64,000 nt of DNA from Eretmocerus hayati (taxonomy: Eukaryota; Arthropoda; Insecta; Hymenoptera; Aphelinidae): the NCBI GenBank assembly GCA_029851415.1, contig CM056741.1, forward strand, positions 147,858,522 to 147,922,521, in the 5' to 3' direction. A program made the position numbers and the translations under genes. Position 1 is the stretch's first letter. Each line of letters opens with the position of its first letter. A model generated the notes under the pieces. That model was not told the DNA's origin. It was given only the letters and a program-made list of their open reading frames with translations, and ran no database searches. Of the stretch, positions 21,745 through 34,205 are shown in pieces.

Positions 21745-23560
21745 ACTCAACCGTCACAAGTACTCGAACTACGGCCCGTTACTGAGCACTCCAGTTGGAG
21801 TTATAACCAAATACTTGGGCCTCAGGCCGTGATCTAGAAGTTGATTCACGACTCGTGGCCGAGTGATTGAGCCAAGACTCGTAATCAAGTGCTCAAGATA
21901 GGAATTGAGTATTTGAGTTGAAACTCATGATCGGGCACTTCAATTGGATTCACAACCAACCACTTGAGCCACGAATTGTGATCGAATACCATAGAGCCAA
22001 GATTCGTGACCGAGTAATCAAGCCAAGGTTCATGGTCAAGCTCTTGAACAAGTACTCATGCTAGGAGTCACAACCGAATACTTAAGCCGAGAGTCGCAAT
22101 CCAATACTTCAATTGGTCTCATAACCAGACACTGAAGCCACAACTCGTTAGAGTCAAGACTTGGTACCAGAGCTGAGACTCGTGATCGAGTGTTTCAATT
22201 GGAGTCATAACTAAATACTCGAGAAACAGCTCGGGATCAAATACACAAGCCAAGACTCATGACTGAGTAATAGAGCCAAGACTCGTAATCGAGTGTTTAA
22301 GCTAAGATTCAAGCCCGAGTACTTGGTGATCGAGTATTTTGATTGGAGTCATAACCAAATACTTGAGCCATAAATCGTAAAGCCAAGACTCGTGACCAAG
22401 GAATGGAGCCAAAAATCACGATCCAATCTTCAAACTGAACCGAGTTCCTGCGCTGAGACTCGTGATCGAGTCGTTCATTTAGAGTTATAACCAAATATTC
22501 AAGCCATCACTCGTAAAATCAAGACTTGTGACCGAAGAATGAAGCCCAGACTTGTAACACAGTCTTCAAACTGGGAGTCAAGACCGAGTACCTGAGCTGA
22601 GCTTCGTGATCGAGTACTTCAGTTGGAGTCATAACTAATCACTCGAGCCAGAACTCATATGGCCAAGACAAGTGGCCAAGGTATCGAGCAAAGACTCGTG
22701 ATCGAATGCTCAATCTCTTACTCAAGACTGGCTTCTCAAACTAAGATCCGGACCGAGGACTCCAGTTGGAGTTATGATCAAATCCTCGAGCCATAAGTCA
22801 TGACAGAGAAATTGAGCCGAGACTCGTGATTGAGCATTCAGGTGTGACGTATGTCACTGGGCGCCGAGCCTCGAATAAGTGCAACGCGGGCATCTTCGGA
22901 TTCTGTCTCTGGAGGTGTAAGTCGATGAGACGACGGAAGAACAGGCGGTCGTGGTACAGTGGTTCGGACGCTTGGTTTCCGGGACACATGGATATCGTGG
23001 AGTCGAAGGTCCTAGGTTCGAATCTCCGTGGTTTCCATGTAAGATCGATCGCTTACTTTTTCACGAGTCTATCGACTTTCCATAATTTCCCACGTGACAC
23101 AAGCTAGGAATCAAAATCAAGTATTAGAGTTGAAACTCGTGATCGGATACTTCAATTATAGTCATAACCTAACACGGGAGCCACAACTTGTGATTGAGTA
23201 CTCAAGTCAAGACTCGTAAAGGAGTAATCGAGCCAAGACTCGTGATCAAGTACACTAGCTGGGAGTCGAGATCGAGTATTTGAACTGAGGCTGACGATCA
23301 AGTACTGCGATTTGAGTCATAACCAAATACTCGGGCATTAATTTGTGATTGAGTATCCAAGCCAACTTTTGTGACCGAGTAATCAAGAGAAAACTCATAA
23401 TCGAATACTCAAGCTAGGAGTCGAGACCGAGTACTTGAGCTCAGACTCGTGATCGAGTAGCTCAATTGGAGTCATTACCAAATACTCAAGCCATGATTTG
23501 GCACGAATTTTTCGAGCTGGTAGCAAGACCGAATGTTTGAGCTAAGATCTGTGATCAAGT
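21745..23560. repeat. satellite array built on ACTCG...CGAGT motifs
   Basis: The region consists of degenerate subunits of about 24-27 bases. Most contain an inverted motif ACTCG-TGAT-CGAGT or a close variant. Variant subunits (TTGGAGTCATAACCAAATAC, GAGCCAAGACTCGTGA) recur in a mixed, higher-order order. Divergence between copies is high, so the array is old. It fades out after about 23560 and is interrupted at 22841-23101. Scattered short frames in it are not genes. Confidence 0.75.
22841..23101 (+). mobile_element. insertion in the satellite with tRNA-like promoter boxes
   Basis: The surrounding satellite frames this 261-bp non-satellite insertion: the left flank ends GAGCATTCA and the right flank resumes AAGCTAGGA. 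Inside, TGGTACAGTGG (22952-22962) fits the RNA polymerase III A box and GGTTCGAATCT (23015-23025) fits the B box. The boxes are 63 bases apart and the T-stem pairs poorly, so it is not an intact tRNA gene. The ends read GTGTGACGT and ACGTGACAC, a possible short inverted repeat. A tRNA-derived SINE or a decayed tRNA pseudogene would fit. Confidence 0.45.
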
Positions 23561-26265
23561 TTTTGAATACGAGTGATAATTTCGATACTTGTTTGCGACG
23601 ACGAGTTTGAATTCTTGGTTTTGACCATCATTTTGAGTGTTAAATCACGAGTTTTTATTAGAGTTCTCGAATAGAGCTACCATCTCAACTGCTTGGCCGT
23701 CAAGTGTTAGCTTTAGTATTCTAGGACAAGTCTTGGCTAAAAAACTTGATCACCAATATTCATAAGATCCTCATGACATCCTGCGACTCTTTTGCATTCA
23801 TTATTGATCAAAGTGAATTCTCAAAAGCTCGATGACTCTAATTTACTCGTAAAAGTTTGGATCTGAACGTAGAATACTGGGGAGACTAACATGCTACCAT
23901 AGAGCGGGCATCAATCGGAAGTGGCGGTAATAATGATATAATGATGATGACACGGAAATGGGTTCAGGTAGATAATTTTTCTATGATCATGGAACCAATG
24001 TTAACCATTGTTGCGGTATTATCAAGAATCATTATACGCTTGGTCAAAATAATTTTGGTTCAATAAACAATTATTACCACGATCAATGCTTCATTTGAAA
24101 CGGGTAATCATTTCATGAGTGAAGTTAAGCCATAGAAGTCGACAAATGAATGATAGTTACAACGTCGAATTTGGCAAGGTGTGTTGGAAATTTGAAGGGG
24201 GAGGCTAAGATAATAATAAAGGAACACAATCATTCGTTCCTTCAACTATTAGTTATCATGAAAAAATTTGAAAATCAAGAGTGCACAATATAAGTGGCAT
24301 GATTTATCGGAGCAATCGGGATGAGAGAAGTAAGAGGAATGCAATGAAGATTATCTGTCGAAATTACTACGAGCAAGCAAATGAACATGCTCGGAACAAT
24401 CGTTGATGGTATTGTGACGACGATTTCAAGTACAGTTACATGTGTTCACCGCAGCATCTCGCAAAATGATTCACTAGCAAACACAAGCTGCAACTCGAGT
24501 GCATGCGTCGGATTATATGAGAGATGTCCTAACCTCAAAGACAAAGACGCATGAGAGGAAAAGCCGCGGAAATAACACGTTCAATTTGCAAAGGTGCAGA
24601 TGCCTGTGATCTCATCTTTTTCTTTGCCCCGGTTTCACTTTGTCAAGAGATGCGTGGCGGGCACGTGTGCTCAATGAAAAAACACCGGGTATAAGACGCT
24701 TCGAAAAACCAATCCATCCGCTCTTAAGCGGTGTAAATATTTGACAACGATTTAAAAAAAGGATCGCTGGACCACGAGCACGCGGCGGGCGCACTGCAGC
24801 TGCATGAGCACAACATCGTCAGCCGGTCTATATCCTTGACCGTTTGCTCGCCACTCGTGTATAATATACTCTCTGCTTTACCCTGTTTGATAAACATATT
24901 AACTGAGAGGGTAATAACGCCGTTGCTCTTCTCTGCTCATCATCGTTCACTTCTTAAGTCCCTTGCAGTTGGCTTTCTGTTGACTTTTCCAGCTTTTGAA
25001 CGGTGCTTGATTAACAATGAGCGAGTTGCCTGTCTTTCTCTGCCCTCAAGATGCACACTTATCGATTTCGTGCGAATTTCTTCAGCAATTAGCACCAACT
25101 GCATATACATAATGCATCACTCGTTAACAAGGTAAATTCTCGGGTACGCACACTACACTCACGAGATAAGATCAACATATCGCCAGGCACTCCTGATTCT
25201 CTAATTCTCTACCATAACCCTGGTAGAAATGTGACCAATTTTTTTGTCCACCCATGCAATGTATAGATATAGTGACAACGCAATTAGGTTAGAGTTGGCC
25301 AGTTTTTGGCCAAAAAATTCTCACAATTTTTCCCAGGGAACCTGTAAGAATTGATCTCATTTAGTGCGTTTTCACTAATTTGTAGCGGATTATCAGAAAT
25401 TTATCGTTCAATTCTATTGATTAGGATCGATTCATATTGGTTAGTGTGGTCCAAACTGTTATGATGATCGTATATTATTGAGGCAGGGTGTCAAATCAAA
25501 CGATCACATTGAGTGGACTCTACATCTTCGTATCCATTGAGTAAGAGAGGGTTGCATAGTGTTCTTAGACCAAATTCCTTTTCGTCTGGCCCGGTATTCC
25601 ATTATTTTGTTGCATACCACTAGATCGTCATGTCGCACGAGTTCAGCCAATTGAAAACTACACAACGAGCTTCATAAGTGCAATTTTGCGTGTGTAGAGA
25701 GAGGAATATAGAGAGCGGGAGGCAGCCATCCGTGAGAGATATGCCCTTTCCTGAGGGAAAAAATGTCAGAAGCTGTTGTGAGCCTTGGGAGCATCGGAAC
25801 CGAAATTTGAATTCGATTTATTCAGGCAGAGAGGCAACACGGTGGGAATGTCCAAGTTCGAGCTGATTTTGATGAAGGCTCGCGGATGGCTTGTCAATGG
25901 GTGCACGTGGTTGCCGGAAAGAGTCAAAGAATGGGGATCGGAGTGAGTCGATCGGGAACGGTGGCAAGAAAAAACAGCATCGGTTGCCGATCGCGCTAAC
26001 CGATTTGATGATATTTGAGATGGGTTTCGGTGGCATTTCGTGAACGTCAGCTCATTTCTAATTCGAAACAAATGCTCGTGAGGTAGAGGACAAAACTCTG
26101 CTAAGAGTTGTTCTCGGATTTGGAATTTTTGAGACCCTTGTTACGAGTAGACTCATTCACAAAAAACCAGAGATGTATCGCCCCGAAACGATATGTTGAT
26201 TCATCGTTGGTTTGATTTGATTTTCAATACGGAAGCTTCATAATCGACTCGACGATCAAGTGATG
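23561..26265. other. no recognised gene
   Basis: It holds no convincing exon and no clear repeat boundary. Open frames at 24836-25135 and 25766-26071 start from non-ATG codons or lack motifs. The region may contain old, unrecognisable repeats. Confidence 0.35.
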
Positions 26266-26475
26266 ATCTCTCTAAATGAATCCGAGTGAAAATTCACTCG
26301 ATTTCACTCGAAACAGGGGAAAGTTTCACTTGAAGTCAGTCATAGCGTCGCAACCCGGCTTCGAGTGGTCAGATTTATCATCACTTGTTTCGAGTGAGAT
26401 TCTCACTCGTAGTGAGTGAAAATTTCAGTCAAAGCCGGGTTGCGAACGTTTTCACTCGAATTCTTGTAGAGAGAT
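26266..26475. mobile_element. foldback MITE of about 210 bp
   Basis: The ends ATCTCTCTAAATGAATCCGA and its partner reading ATCTCTCTACAAGAATTCGA (reverse strand) pair. Both continue into GAGTGAAAA and CGCAACCCGGCTT in each arm. Repeated CACTCG/CGAGTG words fill the interior. It is non-coding. No certain target duplication was found. Confidence 0.6.
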
Positions 26476-26655
26476 CCATGAAGACATTTGAAGTTTTAGT
26501 AAAATTCTGAAATTCTTTTTGACATTCCAGAGTCTGGATTCTTCATGGGTATCAATGTGTAGCAAATGGACCTCAACGGACTGAGATCGAACTGAATGTC
26601 ACGATGGAAGTTGCGATTTCTCCAACTGATGAAGGGAGAGTTGAGCATCTATGTA

Positions 26656-27613
26656 AGATGAGTGTGTCTAATTTGCCCCCACCTTTTTTGTTTTGCTCGC
26701 CATTCTAACTCATCTCAATATTTTCCAAAGTATTTTAGCTCATTTTAAAGCTTGTTCCAAGACCTTTAAAATGAGCTAAAATGCGTTTGATTTCGATGAA
26801 TTGGAGTCCAGCTATCTTGATTTGCATGCGATGCAAAAAAAATTTTTTTGCGAGTTTTCGGAAATGCGTTCCTAATTTGCCCCCACGTGCAAAAGAGGCC
26901 TATTCCTATGAGATTATACGGATTTTCCATAAAATCGGGACATTTCGGATCCCAGACCTCGAAATAAGACGTACTTTAGCTCATTTAGTGGTTTTTCACT
27001 CCCTTCTGGAACTTTTTGAGTTTAATTGATGGATCTTGATGAAGTCGAGGACGAGTTTAAAAAAAAACTATAGATGCAAATTAGGAACACTGCACTTATT
27101 TCAGTAATATGACAATAGTATTAGTGTGGAATCGAATTTTGCAATTCTGCAAAAAAGATTTTGCACTTGAGGCAAAAGCAAAGAAAAAGAGCTAAGGTAC
27201 GTTAAGATTGGTTTCGCCAATTTTTTTTCGCGCTTTGTGACTCATCAAAAAGAAGTTCGACAGTACCGGAAATCACTTTTTTCGTTCCAAGAAACTCGCG
27301 GATTATTTAGGATCGGTCCTAAGGATGCGGACACATGAGCAAAACATTTGTCGGGAACGCCTATACCAGCCGTGAGTGCGACAAGGACGCGTCACTTGGC
27401 GCCATACTTATCTCCTTGTCGCACTCATTGCTTATCAAAGTTCGCGCCAAATATTTTAGCTCCATGTAGCCACACCCTAAACGTTTATTTTTCCATATTC
27501 TAACGTAACAAATATGATAAAAATGCGCGACAAGGTCTGCGTGTGCGTACATTCGAGAACTTGAGTGAGGGCAAATTAAAGAATGGGGGCAAATTAGGCA
27601 CATTTACCTCATC
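26656..27613. mobile_element. non-autonomous TIR element, GTGCCTAATTTGCCCCCA family
   Basis: The left end carries GTGTGTCTAATTTGCCCCCA and the right end, reversed, ATGTGCCTAATTTGCCCCCA. Extended terminal homology reaches TA dinucleotides on both sides. Interior blocks are shared with the element at 36572-37980, such as the stretch with CATCTCAATATTTTC and the palindromic TTTTAGCTCATTTTAAA. TA flanks suggest Tc1/mariner-like mobilisation, but no transposase is encoded. Confidence 0.55.
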
Positions 27614-29784
27614 TATGGAAGAAAAGTGAAAGTTTGTACAAAAATCGCAGAGCGAATCACGGGGAGGGAATATTAAGTGTGCAAATAGCTCAAAACTAAG
27701 TTTGGTGTGAAGAAAGATGTATCTTATCAGCTGGTTTCATTCGAGGTCTCTATCCACTCACAGTACACGTTGGGATTCTGTTTTCCGACCAAAACGTGTC
27801 ATCGATATTTTGCCGATATCAAAGTCAAGCGCACATGACAAAACTCGAAGATAATGGAGAAATTGATGATTTTAAATAAAAATGTCAATAGTTCATTGAA
27901 GAAGTTGAGTGCCAGTCATAAAGGCACTTGGTTCAGTTTAAACGCAACGATTACAAAGTCTGAAACTCGTATTAAGCGAGATCGAAGACATCTCATTGCA
28001 CATCCTGCATTCTGATGTACGAAGGTACATCGACTCACTCACAGGTACGATTATACTTTACATGAACACTCATACGCGAGCTTATATGGATAGTATTATC
28101 TGTTCGCGAACGCATGTGATGCAGTGCAACTCAAGCGGAGAGGAGTAAAGAAATAAGCGAGGACGGACAATGGTCTCACTTGCGTCATCGTAAATCTCGT
28201 TGAGCGCGTATAATTTGTAAGTCGACAGGTAGGTATCCTTCTTTCCATCTTTTCCCTAGCATCCACGACTCTCTCTCTCTTTTATTCCTCGCTCTCTTGT
28301 TCCGTACTTATTCCATGTTGATTCCTGCAAGCTTGTATGAGGTATACACATTGCGCTCGCGAAAGCTCAAATATCTGATTTTTTCTTCCTCTAATGTGAA
28401 TGGAAAGTATACTAGCATTTTACTGCTGCTGTGGATGAATAGATGAAACATTTGAATCCAGAGGATTTATCTGAATGATCTTAGATGAGTCCTTTTTCCT
28501 CGCCTTTTTCATTCCGTATTCAAAAAAAATTGAAGGACGTGGTGCATTCTTCTGTCGTATTTGTGGGAGAAGCATTTAACACACAAACTTTTGATTCTCT
28601 TCACGATGCCAACAATGGGAGAGTAGAATTTGACACTTGCGTGGATTCATTTCTGCATAATTCTGAAATAATTTGATTCTTTGGCCTGAAAATATCACTC
28701 AGGTGCGCTCAAACCAACATTGTTTCCCTTAGCTTGAAATATACTATCTATCATAATCATTTTCGAACAGTCTCAAGACGGATTCAATCTGACTTGGCTC
28801 TGTATGACTCGAATATATCAATTCTGAAAAATAATCAGAGATGTTCATGAAGTAAGAATTTGGCTCCATTCACCGAATAACTACAGAGAACAAAAGCAAG
28901 ACACCTGATTGGCTGGAATCAATAACCTGGACCGATTTGGGGAAAAATGAGGTAGAAATTAGCTACATACATTTTGACGATTTTTGGGTGACTCAGGCAT
29001 GAGTAACGCATTATACCGAAGACAAGGGTTGAAAAAAAATCTTCAACAAACGCTTCCATTCACTGGATCAAGAAACGCTAGTACTGAATGGTGTAAAAGA
29101 GATAGAATTTAAGTGACCGATGGAAATCGCGTGGAAAAGAATCGCACTATGCAATAGCGAGAACGTGTGCGCTGGGTGGCCTAATTCAAGCCCTATAAGT
29201 GTCTGGTATTGAAATAATATGGCGCCAGTATGACGCGAGTCACACACTCATCATTGGATGCAGTCATCACTGGTAGACAAGAACAAGCACTGCACTGATC
29301 AGTCGCGTCGAAATCGGTTCATCCTTTACACGCACCTCTCAATGTCCCTAGATCACGTACTACTCAGGCGAAGGATAACTCAATCACGGCTATGCTCGAG
29401 CACGTGTTTCAAGCATGTGATCGGAATCCAAAATCATTATCCCAGAAATGGGGGAAAAGAGCCATGGCCGACGTGAACTGCACTTCCATGGAAGAAAAGC
29501 GTTTAATCGAGTAGGCTGACACAAATATGAAAGGGGTGGTTAACTCTCTCCTTTGTGTACCTTCTGCAAATGTTCGAGGACAAATTACCAATGTTTTACA
29601 GATTTGATGATACTGGAAAATTTGCTACGATTTTATTGCTTTTTACAATCAAACTTTCTCAACCTTCCTATTTATTGATTTTGAAAAGTAGAAGATTTAG
29701 TAAACTCCCTAATACCTCCTTCAACAGAATTAAGCGTAACTCACGAAAAATTTGTGTCTTGGAAGACGAAAAAAACAGAAATTC
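27614..29784. other. no recognised gene
   Basis: No exon, RNA gene or repeat boundary was recognised. A (CT)n-rich stretch occurs near 28267. Short frames at 28485-28676 and 29258-29476 lack motifs. Confidence 0.35.
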
Positions 29785-30585
29785 AGGAGCAAACTCCTCC
29801 TCACGGTGCGCTCCTAGGACAAAAAAGTTTTACAGAAATGACGAAAAAATCTGAAAAAGCCATCTTTCCTCGCATCTTTCTCGTTGAAACTCCTCGAACA
29901 AGATCCATTTTCCAGGTAAATCGTATCAGATCGTCTTCTTGAATTATTATCGTATTAAGAATCCACCAAACATTGCTTATGGAGGAATCTGGCGACTCTA
30001 CGTTTTCTTCACTTCCCCGAGTTTTTTTCGCAATTACTCAGAAAAGGTGGATGCTAGCGAAAAATGTCAAGAATAGTTTCTTCTAGATTTTTTGAAGATC
30101 TACAAGATGATGTAGTTTATTAATCGAGAAACTTAGCCTTCCTCTATGGTATTGAAGGAGATAGTGAAGGATTAGTAAAAAATGCGAGGTTTCTTGCGTT
30201 TATTTTTCATGATAAGCAATTCTCTCGAGGTCGTTTAAGGTCCTTCGTGAGTCTTACTACAGAATATTGTAGATCTTTGAGGAATCTATAAAAAACTGTT
30301 CCGGACATTGTTTGCTATGACCCATCCTTTCTGAGTAATTGCAAGAAAACCTTGAGCAAGCGAAGAAAACGGGAAGCCACCCGATTCCTCCATAAGCAAT
30401 GTATGGTGAATTCTTAATTTGTCAATCACTCATAGAGACGATCTGATACAATTCATCTAAGAAATGGGTGTTGGTCGGGGAGTCTCAACGAGAAAGATGA
30501 CTTTTTCAGATTTTTCGTCAGTTTTGTCAAACTTCTTCGTCCTAGAAGCGCACCGTGTCCTCTTTGTGAGCTCCCTCGATTGCAT
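29785..30585. mobile_element. foldback element of about 800 bp
   Basis: Two arms of about 390 bp mirror each other around roughly 30190. Outer parts pair CACGGTGCGCTCCTAGGA (left) with TCCTAGAAGCGCACCGTG (right). The next blocks pair GACGAAAAAATCTGAAAAAG with CTTTTTCAGATTTTTCGTC. Inner parts pair ATTGCTTATGGAGGAATC with GATTCCTCCATAAGCAAT. Arm identity is moderate with small indels, so it is older than the 19.3-kb palindrome. It lies just upstream of the microsatellite that hosts the R1-type element. Confidence 0.6.
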
Positions 30586-30724
30586 GCAGCAAACAAAGAG
30601 GGTATGGAAGAGAATGTAGCTGACCCGACAGCTATCTGACATGATTGGCGATGTCGATCAATGATAAGTGTGGTGGGCAGTCCAAGCAGCTGGTTGGATA
30701 GCCCGGTAGTTGCATTCTCCCACA

Positions 30725-30742
30725 CTCTCTCTCTCTCTCTCT
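30725..30742. repeat. (CT)9 microsatellite, left flank of the R1-type element
   Basis: The tract abuts the T24 run that is the reverse of the retrotransposon poly(A) tail. A second (CT)10 tract lies at the other end of the element, so the insertion split one microsatellite. Confidence 0.8.
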
Positions 30743-31172
30743 TTTTTTTTTTTTTTTTTTTTTTTAAGGTGGTTGTAGGGCAAATACGCTGCGACGTACG
30801 AAGGAGAGGCACCGGTCAGCCAAACACGGCTGGCCAGCACCTCCCCAACAGTCCCGGGCTGGAATCCGCATCGATACGGCCATCCGAACCGGGTAAACCC
30901 TCTCTTCCTTCTCGGACAAGGAAGAGATCCACCAACTTACCAATCCGGCCCCGGCACCGCGTGAGCATTACTTCAGGGCCGGCGGCGTCTCGCGCTCAGG
31001 ATCGAGCGTCTCTCTTCTCACGACTCGCAGGTGTTGTTTCCCTTTCTTCGATCTTCTTCCATCTCTTCATTCTTCATCTTCTTTCTTCTCTCTTCTTTCT
31101 TCTCTCTTCCCTCTTCAGTGCATCAGATTCCTCCTGGAATCATTTGGGCCTCTTCTGTTTCAATCGGCAGAG

Positions 31173-34100
31173 TCACTGTGATTCGCCTGCTTCGAGGTGC
31201 CTTACTTCCCTCTCTTTCTCCTCTTTGCGGGTCATCACCAGCTTGATGTATCCGGTGAGTCTATCCCATGTCTCCTGGTTGCGGAGCAAGTACGGGATGA
31301 GATTCTCAGGTGTTAGTTGAGCACCCAGCCATTCATCCAGCTCGGCGCGCTCTCTCCGGGTGTTGCTGCACTTGAACAGGGCATGTTCGGCGTCATCCCA
31401 TTCGTCCCCACATGACTGACATGCTGGGGTCGTCCTCTTCTTGAACCTGGTTAGATAGGAACCGAAGCAACCATGATCGCTCAGTGCCTGCGTCATCCAG
31501 TAGTCCATCTCTCCGTGGGTGCGTTCCGCCCACTTGGCTACGTCACGGATCAGCCGGTGCGTCCATCTGCCGTTTGCAAATGGCGAATCCCACTCAGTTT
31601 GCCAATGCTCAAGGGTGGTTTCCTTCTCGTTGTCGCGGATGATCTCCTTCATCGTCGGAGTGAGTACTCGTTCGGCTCCGATCACTTTCAGGCGGTCCCA
31701 GATCCTCACTCGCTCCGCGACGAGCAAATGGATGGGCGGAGTACTCGCCAATACGTAAGCCGCATCTCCTGACACAGTGCGGTAGGCACGGATACTCCTC
31801 AGGGCCGCTCTTCGGTGGACAGGCCCCATTCTCTTCTCGATGATGGTCTTCTCTACTCTCTTCCCTCACACGGGTGCACCGTACAGCATGATGGAGGTAG
31901 TGACGGTGTTGAGAAGTGCGCGCCTCTTTTCCTTGGGTCCTCCGATATTCGGCATAAGCCGCTGGAGCGCCGCACCGACCCTGCTCGCCTTCTGGGCGGC
32001 TTCCTGGATGTGCTTCTTGAACGACCACTTGTCATCGAGCCATACACCGAGGTATTTCAGCTCTGTCTTGCGTGGAATCTTTTGCCCGTTGATATGAAAC
32101 CGGGGTAGGTCAAACTTCCTACGCCTTGTGACCACGATTGCTTCGCACTTCTTGACAGCGAGCTCCAGAAGCCTGCTAATCATCCACTCGTAGACTCGGG
32201 CCAGCGCTTCGTTCGCGCGTCTACCCAAGAGTTCCTCGTTGTCAGCCCATACTATGAGTCCCGCGTCGTCCGCGAAAGCCACTATTATCACTCCTTCTGG
32301 CAGTTCGATAGACAGTAAGCTGTCATACTGGGTGTTCCAGTTGAACGGCCCGGAGACCGATCCCTGTCCGATTCCGGCGGACAGTACCCGAATCTCTTGT
32401 CCCTCGTCGGTGTCGTACACGAGGGTCCTGTTCCGCAGGTAGTCACTCGTGACGGCTAGTAGATAGGGGGGCACTTTACCTGCTTGGGATTGATAGACTC
32501 GCTCCCAGCTCGCGCAGTTGAATGCGTTCTTTATGTCCAACGCAATGATGGCACAGAATCCTCCTCTTCCTTGGTATGGGTTCCCTACCGACGCTTGAAC
32601 CCGTTCTTGGACCGCCTCGATCGCGTGCACAGTGCTCCGTCCCTTCCGGAACCCGAACTGCATTGGTGATAGCCCACCGCCTTCTTCGTAGGCTTTTTCC
32701 ACCCTGTTGAGAACCATCCTCTCGTACATTTTCCCGATATTGTCGAGCATGCTGAGAGGGCGTTGACCTCCTTGACCTTTAGGTATCAGGACCAGCTTCT
32801 GGCGTTTCCACTTGTCCGGGAAAGTTCCCGCGCTCAGACAGATGTTGAAGAGGTCGAGGAGTAGATCTGGCTTGTATTCGAAGACCAGTTTCAGAGCCTC
32901 GTTTGGGATGCCATCCAGGCCAGGGGTCTTGCCGTTCGGCATTCTCTTCGCCGCTATGAGTAGCTCTTGCATGGTGAAGAGCGGGATGGGGTCTTCGCTC
33001 TCCGTAGGGAATGTAACTCTGGGTTCTCCTGCTGGGAAGAGGTCTTTCACGATGGTGCGCAATGTTGCTGCATCGGTCGGTGCTGGGTTGCCCTTCCGGG
33101 GTCGGACCTTTGACATGACCACGCGATATGGCGTGCCCCAGGGGTCTTCGTTAACCATGTCGCACAGTTCACCCCAAGACTTCTCTTTGCTCCTCCGGAT
33201 GGCTAGAACGGGAGCCTTCTTTGCTTCTTTGTACGCTCTGTCATCTTCCGCCAGCGATGGTCGTTGCAGCTTCCTTGATCGCCATGCGGTCCTCCTTTTC
33301 TTGTTGCTCGTTCTTCGTAGAGCCTTGATCTCATCGGTGATCCAGTACTCTTGTTTTCTCCAGAAACATGGTGTTGTCCTGCGAGGCATCGACGCGTCGC
33401 AAGCTCTCGTGATGGCGGATGTTACCATCGCCACAGCTTCGTCCGAGGCGGAGTTCATCGGGAGATCTTCGACTGTTTCTATCGATTCCCGGAATTTCCC
33501 CTCATCCAGCTTGCGTACCTGCCACCCCGTCGGTCGCGGTCTGTGTGTCGTCTGTCTCTGTCTGTCAGTCCTAAGCCGAAACCGAATATGTCGATGGTCA
33601 CTCAATGTTTCCGTGTCCAGAACCTCCCACGATGTCATACGTCCCATGAGCGACGGGCTCATGAACGTCAGGTCGAGGACCGAAGACGAACCTCCCTCCC
33701 TGGACCGAGTGTCGTGTCGGTGGTAGGTGATAACCCCCGTCTCGTTCGCGAGCACTAATCCCAATGCCTCCATGGCATCAGCGAGTATTACCCCCCGTCT
33801 ATCACGCGGCCCCCCGCTCCAAGTCGGTTCCTTGGAGTTGAAATCCCCCGCGATTATAACTGGGCCCCCCCATTGCCTCACATCCTCTTCTAGGTCATGG
33901 AGCTCGTCTTCGAATTCGTGCATCTTGAGCGACGGCGAATAGTAGCAGCTGTAGACTGCTGTGCCCTCTATGGTCTTTCGAGCGAAACCGCGGCCACTAA
34001 CAGCTGGTTCAGTCTCACGGATCGCAGGATTCATGATCTGGATTACGGCTGTCCTCCAGTGATCGAATGTGGATCGAGAGAATTCGCGCTTCCGAGGCGG

Positions 34101-34205
34101 TTCGGAGATAATCAGAACATCGATCCCTCCTTCTTTGGCTACAGCGTGTAGGAGATCGTCTGCGTCCCCGCTCTTCCTGAGGTTGGCTTGGATGAAGCTA
34201 GCCAT
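31173..34205 (-). pseudogene. R1-type ORF2: endonuclease-reverse transcriptase with one nonsense codon
   Basis: From the ATG at 34205 the frame is 1010 codons long, normal for R1-clade ORF2. An in-frame TGA at 31866-31868 (codon 780) occupies the place of a conserved tryptophan in the GAPVW block. Upstream are an APE-type endonuclease (QANLRKS near residue 5, AGDFNS, LSDHRHI) and a reverse transcriptase: GKTPGLDGIPNEA, GFRKGRSTVHA, ALDIKNAF for motif A, GIGQGSVSGP for motif B and AFADDAG for the catalytic motif C. Downstream of the stop the same frame continues to a zinc knuckle CQSCGDEW...H...C near the C-terminus. A single G-to-A change would explain the stop. The start overlaps the end of ORF1 by 8 nt (ATGGCTAG), suggesting coupled translation. 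The truncated product would lack its C-terminal domain. Confidence 0.85.

Noticed and set aside
22945..23035. Intact tRNA gene
   Set aside because: A and B boxes are 63 bases apart, and the acceptor and T stems do not pair.
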